A DNA stretch of 64,000 bases from Mariniphaga sp041687215. Lineage in GTDB: Bacteria > Bacteroidota > Bacteroidia > Bacteroidales > Prolixibacteraceae. Position numbers and translations under genes: made by a program. Shown here one piece after another: positions 18,456-27,002 of the stretch (its first letter is position 1; each line of letters opens with the position of its first letter). The stretch spans positions 1 to 64,000 of the forward strand of contig NZ_JAWLCI010000010.1 in assembly GCF_041687215.1 (NCBI RefSeq), in the 5' to 3' direction. The notes under the pieces are model-generated. The model made no database searches. It was not told the origin of the DNA and saw only the letters and a program-made list of their open reading frames with translations.

Positions 18456-19304
18456 TTAAACTTCCAATGCTTTAATGAGTTTTTCGATATCGAACTTTTT
18501 CATTGACATAAAGGCCTGCACCACGTTTTGTACCTTTTCAGGTTGATTAACCAGTTTCAGCAGAATGGCCGGAATAATTTGCCACGAAACGCCGTATTTA
18601 TCTTTCAGCCAGCCGCATTGTTCTGCTTCGGGTACGGCAGAAAGTTTTTCCCAGTAGTAATCAATTTCCTCCTGTGTTTCACATTCTACCACCAAAGAAA
18701 TGCCTTCATTAAAACTAAATTTGTGAGGCATTGAACTGTCCATCGCCATTAACACATAACCATTTAAACTGAATTGAGCGTGTTTTACATGGCCTTCCAC
18801 ATCGCCTTCTCCTGCTTCATATTTTAAAATTCCCGTTACTGATGAGTTTTTGAAAACCGAAGTGTAATAGCCGATAGCCTCTTCGGCTTTACCCGCCATT
18901 TCGCCTGTAAACATAAGGGTGGGAACAAATTTTTGTCCAACATCCTTTAGTTTGCCAAACGAAAGTTGCCAGCTCACACCGTATCTATCCTGAATCCAGC
19001 CGTATTTTTGACTCCAGGGATACTTATCGAGTGCCATTAATACCTGTCCACCATCGGAAAGTTTTTTCCAGGCCTCGTCCACTTCCTGTTCATTTTCACA
19101 GGTTACGTAAAAAGAAATAGATGGGTTCGGTTGGAATTGTGGACCACCGTTGATGCACATAAATTTTTGGCCGTCACTTTCGAATGTTACAACAAATTGA
19201 TTTTCAGAAGTAATTTTTGTATTCTTAAATACTGAGCAGTAAAAATCTGCTGCTTCCCTTGCTTTGCCGTTGAACCAAAGGCAGGGGTAACTGGAATGAT
19301 TCAT
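18456..19304 (-). CDS. Double VOC-domain (PhnB-like) protein
   Basis: A 282-aa protein made of two VOC/PhnB-like modules, each with PCLWFNGKAREAADFY-type start or an equivalent (PTLMFTGEMAGKAEEA near 130) and ending GWIQDRYGVSWQL (first) or GWLKDKYGVSWQI (second). The family was named for 3-demethylubiquinone methyltransferase but is closer to PhnB; members are of unknown substrate. It is the last gene of a three-gene minus-strand operon with another PhnB-like protein (10 bases away) and a double SRPBCC protein, a combination common in soil and marine Bacteria. Confidence 0.85.
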   Translation of the reverse strand: MNHSSYPCLWFNGKAREAADFYCSVFKNTKITSENQFVVTFESDGQKFMCINGGPQFQPNPSISFYVTCENEQEVDEAWKKLSDGGQVLMALDKYPWSQKYGWIQDRYGVSWQLSFGKLKDVGQKFVPTLMFTGEMAGKAEEAIGYYTSVFKNSSVTGILKYEAGEGDVEGHVKHAQFSLNGYVLMAMDSSMPHKFSFNEGISLVVECETQEEIDYYWEKLSAVPEAEQCGWLKDKYGVSWQIIPAILLKLVNQPEKVQNVVQAFMSMKKFDIEKLIKALEV

Positions 19305-19314
19305 GATTTGGATT

Positions 19315-19755
19315 TTACGCTTTTTCGGAGCAGTTAAACATCCAATTTACACCAAATTTGTCTTTGCAACTACCGTAATAATCGCCCCAAAACATGTCCT
19401 GAAGTTCCTGTTCCACAACGCCGCCTTCTGAAAGTGCGTTAAAAATCCGGCGGGTTTCCTCGCGGGTGTCGGGCATCAGGTTGATGTACACATTGTTGCC
19501 TTTATTTACCTTAAATCCCATCGATTCGGGTGCATCGCTTCCCATAAGCAGGTAGCCACCAAGTATTGGCAGCGTAACGTGCATCACCAAATTTTTATCG
19601 GCTTCGGGTAATGGAGGCATTTCTTCGGATGGTGGAACATCTTTAAACCGCATAATGCCATCACCCATAAATTGGGTACCGAAAACCGTTTTGTAGTAAT
19701 TAAAAGCTTCTTCAGTCTGGTTGGGGAAATTGAGATAAATACTTACACTTGCCAT
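19315..19755 (-). CDS. VOC family (PhnB-like) protein
   Basis: A single-domain PhnB-like VOC protein of 146 aa. Markers: ASVSIYLNFPNQTEEAFNYY, YLLMGSDAPESMGF and the family ending YGSCKDKFGVNWMFNC. VOC proteins fold as paired beta-alpha-beta-beta-beta units and often bind a metal, but the substrate here is unknown. Middle gene of the SRPBCC/VOC operon. Confidence 0.88.
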   Translation of the reverse strand: MASVSIYLNFPNQTEEAFNYYKTVFGTQFMGDGIMRFKDVPPSEEMPPLPEADKNLVMHVTLPILGGYLLMGSDAPESMGFKVNKGNNVYINLMPDTREETRRIFNALSEGGVVEQELQDMFWGDYYGSCKDKFGVNWMFNCSEKA

Positions 19756-19781
19756 AACTATTTGTTTTTAATGGTTGAATT

Positions 19782-20660
19782 TTATGCTTCACAAATCTCT
19801 TTTATTTTCTTCAGAGCTTTGGGCCAGGTTTTTTCAAAATAGTTTTTGTATTCCGGGGTTGTATCGGTATCAACAGAAAGCAGCGTTTTTCCATTTTTAT
19901 TTTCGAATGTATAATTTTCCAATCCTCCGGCCCATTTTTCAACATCAGGACCGGTGGTTATCTCTTTTCCATCTGCAATTATTCCATAATGTTCAATGCT
20001 GATAAACCGATTTGGAATATTGTCCTTAATCCGGCTGAGCATTCCTCCTTCGTTTCCTTTTTCGTCTGTTCCGAGAAACAAAATTTTTGAACCTTTTTCC
20101 CATGAACCTTCGTACCGTGAGGTTGGATTAAAAAGTTTCGTCCATTCACGGTATGTTTTGTCGGCAAGCATCAACCGAAAAACCTTTTCAATCGGGGCAT
20201 CTATTTCGGTTTCAAAATGGAGCCTTACCATTTTTTTAATGGATTCGGCGTATTTCTTAAAGTTGTTGAGGATAGCCTGCCAGCCATCCTGCTGCAGTTT
20301 CGCCGGGTTTTCTTTTTCAGCTTCAAAAATCTCGGTAACAGTTGTTGAACTGCCGCTGGTTTCAAAAGCAACAGTCACTTTTCTGCCGTCGGCAAGGGTG
20401 TAAAGAATTCGCTCGCGGGGCTGAATTTCATCGAAGGTGCCTTCAAAATCGAAACCAAAACTTCCGTCTTTGGCTTCCATGCGCCAGCAGAATTTTCCGC
20501 CTTCGCGCAAATCGTTTTGGGCTTTTGGGGTGTGCCATTCGTCTGATGCATGGTTCCAGTTTACTATGTGTTCGGGTTTTGTCCAGTACTCCCAGACCAG
20601 GTCAACCGGCACGTTTATCGTGGTGAAAACGGTAAGAATTGTGTTGGCTGAAGTTTCCAT
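19782..20660 (-). CDS. Tandem SRPBCC (AHSA1-like) protein
   Basis: Two START-like/AHSA1 modules in one chain, 292 aa from the ATG at 20660. The first has VDLVWEYWTKPEHIVNW and GGKFCWRMEAKDGSFGFDFEG; the second begins near residue 155 (IDAPIEKVFRLMLADKTYREW) and ends FEKTWPKALKKIKE. Each forms a hydrophobic ligand cavity. The longer frame from 20699 lacks any family match in its first 13 residues, so the internal ATG is used. It is the first gene of the operon with the two VOC proteins; such sets are thought to respond to small hydrophobic ligands, but function is unproved. Confidence 0.85.
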   Translation of the reverse strand: METSANTILTVFTTINVPVDLVWEYWTKPEHIVNWNHASDEWHTPKAQNDLREGGKFCWRMEAKDGSFGFDFEGTFDEIQPRERILYTLADGRKVTVAFETSGSSTTVTEIFEAEKENPAKLQQDGWQAILNNFKKYAESIKKMVRLHFETEIDAPIEKVFRLMLADKTYREWTKLFNPTSRYEGSWEKGSKILFLGTDEKGNEGGMLSRIKDNIPNRFISIEHYGIIADGKEITTGPDVEKWAGGLENYTFENKNGKTLLSVDTDTTPEYKNYFEKTWPKALKKIKEICEA

Positions 20661-20780
20661 GGTTAATGTAATTAAATCGATTAGTGAAGTTAAAAACAAT
20701 TGTTCCTGTAAAAAAGTTTAAATGCTTGTTTTTTAAGTATTTGTTCAAAATGGAAGAGCTGTTCTTCCTTAAATAATACG

Positions 20781-20806
20781 AAAACACCGGCAGGTGCCGG
20801 TGTTTT
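20781..20806. terminator. Rho-independent terminator
   Basis: AAAACACCGGC (20781-20791) and GCCGGTGTTTT (20796-20806) make an 11-bp stem with a four-base loop. On the minus strand it ends in a T-run 30 bases past the stop of the T9SS protein gene that ends at 20836. Confidence 0.8.
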
Positions 20807-20835
20807 GGTATCAAGTTGGAAAATTTTTCCGGATG

Positions 20836-22206
20836 CTATTTTTTAATCAGTTTTCCTGAATGCAGGGTTTCCGTTCCGTTCTGCAATTTATACAGGTAAA
20901 TACCATTTTCCAGCGCTGAAACTGAAACTGGGTCACCAGAGTTGATGAGGCGTTGAAATATTTTTGCCCCGGCAATCTGAAAGACTTCAAGATTCAGTTT
21001 TTCCTGGTTACTATCCCAGTTAAATATTACTGTTTCACTGGCCGGATTGGGATAAATTGAAAATCCGGCTTTATTCAGATTATCTGCATAGGTATTTGTT
21101 CCGGCTGAGTAATAAAAAATAGTTTTAGCAGAAAGCTGTGATGTTCCTTCATTCCATTCCATGGTTTCTATTTCCTTAACCGCTTTACCCGGAACCTGAA
21201 ATTCTTCAACTATTCCATAAAACAACAGGTAGGAGGGCAAAAAAACTTCGGAATTGTTAAAATCATAATACGTGTATTCATCTGTTTCATCCGGAATCCA
21301 TTCCTCGCTTGTTGCGTCCCACAAAGAGTAAGTTTCTGTGGATACATCCCCGGATGCATTGTATTCAAAGTCTGTTCGGGCATTCTTTTCCAGCTCAAAG
21401 AACAAAAGGTTTAAAGACAAGTCTTCTGTGAAAACTAACCGACCTGAACCATCATAGTTGTATTCTGTTTTGAAAAAAAGAATTTCCTCTTCTTCAAAAA
21501 GAAAAAACATGGAAGACGTTTCCATTCTGTCTGAGTTGGTATAGGTAAATACAAAACGCATGGCTGCCATATATTCTTCGCCTTCATCCTCTTCAAGCGA
21601 CCACACTTTCATTTCGGTTAACCGGCCAGAGTCATCATATAAATAATGTTGTCTTCCTTCCAAAACCCATGTGTCAGGCCCGAGTGCATACCAGTGCTGA
21701 ACTGAGTCAAGTTGGCCTGCATCGTTGTAAAAAGCATTAAGTTTATTTATTAATGAAGGTTCCGCTCCCTGTTCGTGCGATTCATAAATATACATGGTGG
21801 AAACTGTGCCATCCGGATTGAAATCTACTTCTGTTTTCGACCAGACATCCCACGTGCCAGAACTATTGTCCCAGTCGCTGTGAAGCCACATGGTGTTTTT
21901 CATTTCAGAATCATAAAGAAATTCCTCTTTTGTCTCATTTTCCAATACCTGATTCGCATCATTCCAAACCTGGGAAACTGTGCTGTCGAGCTTCATGGTG
22001 GCGGCTGCACTTTTTAAATATTTTTCTGAGACCAAAATAAATGCTGATTGAAATTTGGAATGGTTTAGCAACTGAAAGTTTGCAGATGCTGGTTGCGCAT
22101 ATTTTTTCTTTGCCACATCCATTCTTTTTTGGAGCAATTCAGCGGATTGTCCGTTTGCAAACAAAACAACCGCCATAATGGCGAGAAATAAGGTAAATTT
22201 TTTCAT
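20836..22206 (-). CDS. Secreted T9SS protein with YD-like repeats
   Basis: A 456-aa secreted protein: signal peptide MKKFTLFLAIMAVVLFANGQ, a central region of aromatic, aspartate/tyrosine-rich short repeats (for example YLYDDSGRLTEMKVW, YNYDGSGRLVFTED, FEYNASGDVSTETY) that resemble YD/RHS-like or DUF-type beta repeats, and a C-terminal T9SS type A domain (AGFSIYPNPASETVIFNW ... GIYLYKLQNG). It stands alone, closed by the terminator at 20781. Function unknown; probably cell-surface. Confidence 0.85.
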   Translation of the reverse strand: MKKFTLFLAIMAVVLFANGQSAELLQKRMDVAKKKYAQPASANFQLLNHSKFQSAFILVSEKYLKSAAATMKLDSTVSQVWNDANQVLENETKEEFLYDSEMKNTMWLHSDWDNSSGTWDVWSKTEVDFNPDGTVSTMYIYESHEQGAEPSLINKLNAFYNDAGQLDSVQHWYALGPDTWVLEGRQHYLYDDSGRLTEMKVWSLEEDEGEEYMAAMRFVFTYTNSDRMETSSMFFLFEEEEILFFKTEYNYDGSGRLVFTEDLSLNLLFFELEKNARTDFEYNASGDVSTETYSLWDATSEEWIPDETDEYTYYDFNNSEVFLPSYLLFYGIVEEFQVPGKAVKEIETMEWNEGTSQLSAKTIFYYSAGTNTYADNLNKAGFSIYPNPASETVIFNWDSNQEKLNLEVFQIAGAKIFQRLINSGDPVSVSALENGIYLYKLQNGTETLHSGKLIKK

Positions 22207-22322
22207 AAGGTTACACTTTTAAATTTTTGTAATAAAAATATCTTTAACTCTTATTCAAAATTATGAATATTTGTGCAATTAGCAATCCCGTTTTCTGATT
22301 TATTTTAAGAAATATTGAGAAA

Positions 22323-23207
22323 TTATTTTATGTGCAGAGTTCTATCTTCTTCACGACCTAAACCCTTGATTTCGATTGTGCTGTCATTTAAAATAACTTC
22401 AGCAAAAGCATTTTCATTTTCAGTTTCAACCATGCCTTTCAGGTTTACAAAATGAATTCCGTTACTTAAGGCATAATTTCCTGCATGGTTGTGTCCGTTC
22501 ATCCAAAGCTTAACGCAGGAATATTTGTTCAAAACTTCAATTACTTCTGCCTGGTTCCACAAAGCATGGCTTTCGAAGGGTAAAAGCGGATAGTGACAAA
22601 AAACGGCAACATTCAGGTTTTTAGATTTTGCCTGCTGTAACTGATTGTTTAGCCAGTTTAACTGCTGTTTGCCAACACCTCCGTTCCAGGGATGGTAGTT
22701 TGGTTTCCCTTCAGCTTTTAGTTTTTCCGACATTACATTTGCCTGCTTAACCTTTTCTTTATCAGCCGAAAAAAAAGAAATATCGGTGCCATCCATAAAT
22801 ATAAACATCCATCCTTTTTTTTCCAATGAATAGTACATTTTAGAAAGACCCAGCTCCTTGGGTACTTTTTCCAAATGTTCCGGTTCTACTTCAAAGTCGT
22901 GGTTCCCGGGCAAGTGGTAAATGGTTTTGTTTGATTTTTGTAAAATAGGTTTCAGCGGTGTAAAACTGGTAAAATCGCGGTCGATTAAATCACCCACATT
23001 CACAACAAACTCCAGGTTATTTTTTTGGTTGAAATGAGCGATGGCCTCTTCCAGTTTTTCCGGCGAATTCCTGTAAAACCGGCTGTTTAGGGTTTCACAG
23101 TCACAGTACTGGCAATCGGCAAAAACTCCAAAACTTATTTGGGTTTTAGCGTTTTTTGAAATGAATCCCACAAAAAGTATTAAAATTAGCTGAACAGCAT
23201 GTTTCAT
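22323..23207 (-). CDS. Metallophosphoesterase, ADP-ribose/CDP-alcohol diphosphatase-like
   Basis: A calcineurin-like phosphoesterase of 294 aa with a signal peptide. The start FGVFADCQYCDC and the spacing to SRFYRNS match the Mn-dependent ADP-ribose/CDP-alcohol diphosphatase group. Metal-site motifs: VFADCQ, VVNVGDLIDRD, LPGNHDF, FCHYPLLP and MNGHNHAGNY. Predicted to hydrolyse pyrophosphate bonds of nucleotide-linked compounds, in the periplasm if the signal works. It starts three bases after the DUF4412 gene stop, forming a two-gene operon. Confidence 0.88.
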   Translation of the reverse strand: MKHAVQLILILFVGFISKNAKTQISFGVFADCQYCDCETLNSRFYRNSPEKLEEAIAHFNQKNNLEFVVNVGDLIDRDFTSFTPLKPILQKSNKTIYHLPGNHDFEVEPEHLEKVPKELGLSKMYYSLEKKGWMFIFMDGTDISFFSADKEKVKQANVMSEKLKAEGKPNYHPWNGGVGKQQLNWLNNQLQQAKSKNLNVAVFCHYPLLPFESHALWNQAEVIEVLNKYSCVKLWMNGHNHAGNYALSNGIHFVNLKGMVETENENAFAEVILNDSTIEIKGLGREEDRTLHIK

Positions 23208-23210
23208 TTT

Positions 23211-24194
23211 TCATTCCTCTTCGGCCGGCATGGTAAACGAGCCCAGGTTGGTTATCTGATAATCGGCCATGTTGAAACGTTTGTTGGAGTTGGCATCAAC
23301 ACGGGTTACCTGCATCACAGATTTTTCGCCGGTTTCTTTGTCGAGGGTTGTTGCTTCCATCATATAACCCCATGGTACACCTCGTGCATAAAGATTGGTT
23401 TTGAACAGGGTGCTGAAAAAATCCTGGGTATTCATTTTCAAGTCCTGGGTAATCCATACTTCCGATTCGGTTTCTTCATCGTTGAATTTGTATTCTTCAC
23501 ATTTGTATCCGGCAATTGTTTTGGACCGTCCGGTTTTTTTTACATTCGGATTAGCCAGGTAAGCTTCCGGGGTTTCCGCCAGATTTTCCTCTTCGTATGT
23601 TTCACCTATCGACGAAAAGAATGCCCCCATTCCATAAACAATGCCGGTTTTTTCACCTTTTTCTTCACTCAAAATAATGGTGGCCCCGTTATCTGCGTCA
23701 ATAATAAACATGCCCTGTCCCGGGTTACCCATGTCGCCCGAAACAACCTGGTAAGCCATACTTTTTGAATCCGGGCTAAGATGTGTAATAAAATCGCCTT
23801 CGCTTTCTAATTTCCCGTTTTTGTTGTACGATTCCACGCGCATCTCAATCATTTGTTTGAAAGCATAAGCATCGGCAACAGGCACAGGTTCGCCGCCTAT
23901 ACCAATTCCTTTCATTATATTTTGCATACGTTGTTCACGGTCCCTGTCACTCTGTGACCTGTCTTCTGAAGAACCGGGCTCGTTTTCTGAATCGCTTTCC
24001 AGCGACTCTTCAATTTTATCCAATTGTTTATCAATGGCTTCGTCAATTTTTTTATCAACTCTTTCTTCCACTTTTTCTTCAGTTCTTTCCTGAACTTTTT
24101 CCTGAAGTTTTCTCAGAAGTTTCTGACCATGAGCAGGTTGAGTCAAAATGGCCGAAACAAAGGCAATTAGCAACAAATTAATTAAAAGTTTCAT
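23211..24194 (-). CDS. DUF4412 domain exported protein
   Basis: A 327-aa exported protein with signal peptide (MKLLINLLLIAFVSAILTQ), then a strongly charged coiled-coil stretch of repeated LQEKVQERTEEKVEERVDKKIDE type (residues 25-65), then a globular C-terminal part. The latter contains TIAGYKCEEYKF, which marks DUF4412 proteins, and a GMGAFFSSIGE segment. DUF4412 has no established role. Three bases separate it from the phosphoesterase gene downstream. Confidence 0.8.
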   Translation of the reverse strand: MKLLINLLLIAFVSAILTQPAHGQKLLRKLQEKVQERTEEKVEERVDKKIDEAIDKQLDKIEESLESDSENEPGSSEDRSQSDRDREQRMQNIMKGIGIGGEPVPVADAYAFKQMIEMRVESYNKNGKLESEGDFITHLSPDSKSMAYQVVSGDMGNPGQGMFIIDADNGATIILSEEKGEKTGIVYGMGAFFSSIGETYEEENLAETPEAYLANPNVKKTGRSKTIAGYKCEEYKFNDEETESEVWITQDLKMNTQDFFSTLFKTNLYARGVPWGYMMEATTLDKETGEKSVMQVTRVDANSNKRFNMADYQITNLGSFTMPAEEE

Positions 24195-24405
24195 ATTCGT
24201 AAAATTTTCAGTTTGAACGACAATCCTTATTTATAAACATTCAAAATTAGAAGAAAAGATTGTAATAATCAATTTTCTGAGCGGAATTTGATTGAAAGAG
24301 TTATTTACGATAAATAATTTTCTTGTTCGTAAAAGATCATGACAGCGCAGGATAGGAAGTAGTTATGATTTTTCTTACTTTGGTTGAAATTTTAAGAAGC
24401 CGAAA

Positions 24406-25875
24406 ATGAGCAAAAACCATTTTTTAGCATTCGATTTAGGAGCTTCCAGCGGAAGGGCAATGCTGGGTACACTTGAAAACGGCAAATTGAAACTTACAGA
24501 AGTTCATCGTTTTAAAAACCAGATGACCCGGATTCATGGCACATATTTTTGGAACATTTTTAATTTATTCGATGAGTTAAAAACGGGTTTGAAAAAATGT
24601 GTTTCTGATTTGAAAATTCAGCCGCAATCCATTGGTATTGATACATGGGGCGTTGATTACGCTTTGGCAAACTCTGCCGGAAGATTGACCGGATTGCCGT
24701 TTGCCTATCGCGATCACCGGACTGACCATTCAATGGAACAGTTTTTTAAGCGGCTGCCCAAAAAAGAAACATACCTTCTTTCCGGTATTCAGTTTATGCA
24801 GTTTAACACACTTTTTCAGTTGTTTGCATCGGTACAAAATGAAGATCCGGAACTAAAACAGGCTGAGAAAATGTTGTTTACACCGGATGCGTTGAATTAC
24901 CTTTTTACCGGTGTTCAAAAAAATGAATACACAATTGCCAGCACCTCGCAAATGTTGAAACCGGGCAAACCGGAATGGGAGTACAAACTTTTTGATGCTG
25001 CTGGAATTGACCGGAAACTTGGCAGCGAAATAATACTTCCGGGAACTTTGTTGGGGAATATTCTGCCTGAAATTCAGGAGGAAACAGGAAGTGAAAACAT
25101 TCCCTGTGTTGCAGTGGCTTCCCATGACACTGCATCGGCGGTGGCTTCAGTTCCGGCAGAGGATAAAAACTGGGCTTATTTGAGTTCCGGCACCTGGTCG
25201 TTACTGGGAATTGAAAGCCCGAATCCGCTGGTTTCTGAGAAATCACTGGAAATGAACTTTACCAATGAAGGCGGAGTGGAAGGTACCACACGGTTTCTGA
25301 AAAACATTATGGGCATGTGGCTCATCCAGGAATGTAAGCGCATTTGGGACCAGGAGAAAGAAATTACATGGCATGAAATTGTTCGTTTGAGTAACAGCTC
25401 CCTGCCATTTAAGTGCCTTATAAATCCTGATGATTTGGCTTTTTTAAATCCGGGAAACATGCCCGGGGCTATTCAGAATTATTGTCGAAAAACCAGGCAG
25501 CCGATCCCGGAAAACAAAGGCGAAATAGCGCGCTGCATTTACGATAGTCTGGCACTGAAATATAAATATACAATAGGACAAATTGAAACGATAACCGGCG
25601 AAACGATTGAAAAACTGCATATTATAGGAGGTGGAGCCAACAACGAACTGTTGAACCGTTTTACAGCCAGTGCAACCGGAATACCTGTGATTGCAGGGCC
25701 TACAGAAGCTACCGCAATTGGCAACATTCTTATGCAGGCAAAAGCACTGGGTGTTTTGAATTCGCTGAAGGAAGTCAGAGAAGTGGTGAAAAACTCTTTC
25801 GAAGTTAAAATTTACCATCCGGTTGCTGTTGCTGAATGGGAAAAAGCATTTGAAAAGTTCAAAAAGCTGATTTAA
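24406..25875 (+). CDS. rhaB: Rhamnulokinase
   Basis: FGGY-family sugar kinase, 489 aa, phosphorylating L-rhamnulose to rhamnulose-1-phosphate with ATP. Recognised by FLAFDLGASSGRAMLG at the N-terminus (ATP-binding fold), IGIDTWGVDYALAN, the rhamnulokinase FAYRDHRTD segment, ASHDTASAVASVP with the catalytic aspartate, and LHIIGGGANNELLNRFTAS near the C-terminus (FGGY signature 2). No other rhamnose gene (rhaA, rhaD, transporter, rhamnosidase) is next to it in this window, unusual for Bacteroidota where these are clustered. Its 3' end is followed by a long inverted repeat. Confidence 0.93.
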   Translation: MSKNHFLAFDLGASSGRAMLGTLENGKLKLTEVHRFKNQMTRIHGTYFWNIFNLFDELKTGLKKCVSDLKIQPQSIGIDTWGVDYALANSAGRLTGLPFAYRDHRTDHSMEQFFKRLPKKETYLLSGIQFMQFNTLFQLFASVQNEDPELKQAEKMLFTPDALNYLFTGVQKNEYTIASTSQMLKPGKPEWEYKLFDAAGIDRKLGSEIILPGTLLGNILPEIQEETGSENIPCVAVASHDTASAVASVPAEDKNWAYLSSGTWSLLGIESPNPLVSEKSLEMNFTNEGGVEGTTRFLKNIMGMWLIQECKRIWDQEKEITWHEIVRLSNSSLPFKCLINPDDLAFLNPGNMPGAIQNYCRKTRQPIPENKGEIARCIYDSLALKYKYTIGQIETITGETIEKLHIIGGGANNELLNRFTASATGIPVIAGPTEATAIGNILMQAKALGVLNSLKEVREVVKNSFEVKIYHPVAVAEWEKAFEKFKKLI

Positions 25876-25887
25876 AAAATATTTTTA

Positions 25888-25922
25888 TTTGTTTAAATAT
25901 TTATTTTTTAAGTTTAAACAAA
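25888..25922. promoter_or_regulatory. Inverted repeat between rhaB and the MerR regulator
   Basis: TTTGTTTAAA (25888-25897) and TTTAAACAAA (25913-25922) are perfect 10-bp arms with a 15-base T-rich spacer. It lies 63 bases before the regulator's start. It could be a rhaB terminator or, more interestingly, an operator for the regulator itself. Confidence 0.5.
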
Positions 25923-25985
25923 AATGTATTGATTTGCGTTACATTACCAACATTTCAGTAAACTTAAAACAATAACATTAAACAA

Positions 25986-26864
25986 ATGAAAGAGAGGGGT
26001 TATTCAATAAAGGATTTAGAGGTTTTATCAGGAATAAAGGCTCACACTATTCGTATCTGGGAGAAAAGATATGAACTGCTTGTTCCGCAACGTACCGACA
26101 CAAACATCAGATATTATACAGATGATGACCTGCGCAGAATGTTAAATGTTTCTCTTTTGGTTCGCATGGGTTACAAAATATCAAAGGTCTCAAAGTGGGA
26201 CGAAGAAAGAATTAACGATAAAGTACTTGAAATATCCAAAAGAAGAACGTCTGATTCAGATTATATTGATCGCCTGATATTACACATGGTTAATTTTGAT
26301 AACCGGGGCTTTTACCAATTAACCAATGAAATTATTGATTCTATGGGGTTTGAAGATGCCGTTACCAAAGTATTTTTCGAATTTTTTGTAAGGGTTGGCA
26401 CTTATTGGCAGGTGGGATCTATTTTTCCGGCACAGGAACATTATGTAACCAATATTTTCAGGCAGAAAATGATTTCCGAAATTGATAAGTTGGGTATGAA
26501 AGAATCCAGCCGCGCAACCATACTGTTTTTTCTCCCTGAAAATGAGCTGCATGAGATGAGTTTGCTTTTCTATTCGTACCTTTCTCTCAAATTGGGTTAC
26601 CATGTTATTTACCTCGGACAGTTTGTTCCATGGAATGATTTGGAAAAAATTCAGCAACAGGTAAAAATTGATTTTGTATTTACGGCTTTTATCAATTCGG
26701 TTGCTAAAGAAGACCTTGAAAATTACCTTGTTTCGCTCAAGGAACTTTTTAGCAACCAAAAAGTTTTTATTACCGGCTGGCAACTGCACCTGCACGAACC
26801 CACTCTTCCCAGGAATGTAAAAATCGTAAAAGATTACAAAGAATTTAAAAAGTTTATGAGGTAA
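25986..26864 (+). CDS. MerR-family regulator with B12-binding-like domain (CarH/LitR type)
   Basis: A 292-aa transcription regulator. Residues 5-70 form a MerR winged-helix (YSIKDLEVLSGIKAHTIRIWEKRYELL). After a helical linker the middle carries W141-x9-E151-H152 (WQVGSIFPAQEH), the W-x9-EH signature of the four-helix bundle of CarH photoreceptors. Next is a B12-binding-like domain with H189 in LPENELHEMSLLF; the usual DxHxxG is E187-L-H189-E-M-S192. The His that would ligate cobalt is kept, so cobalamin binding and a light response are possible but unproved. No carotenoid or photolyase gene is adjacent. The inverted repeat at 25888 may be its operator. Confidence 0.87.
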   Translation: MKERGYSIKDLEVLSGIKAHTIRIWEKRYELLVPQRTDTNIRYYTDDDLRRMLNVSLLVRMGYKISKVSKWDEERINDKVLEISKRRTSDSDYIDRLILHMVNFDNRGFYQLTNEIIDSMGFEDAVTKVFFEFFVRVGTYWQVGSIFPAQEHYVTNIFRQKMISEIDKLGMKESSRATILFFLPENELHEMSLLFYSYLSLKLGYHVIYLGQFVPWNDLEKIQQQVKIDFVFTAFINSVAKEDLENYLVSLKELFSNQKVFITGWQLHLHEPTLPRNVKIVKDYKEFKKFMR

Positions 26865-27002
26865 AAGATTTTAAGCAGTTTGATATGTTGAATTAATCAT
26901 CGGTTTTCCCAGATGTTTGCCAAATCCCTTTTACCTGTGAAATTGGCTGCAAACTGCGACTTCTAACTGCGCCTGCTTCTATTTTCCTCTCCGGGCAGCC
27001 TC

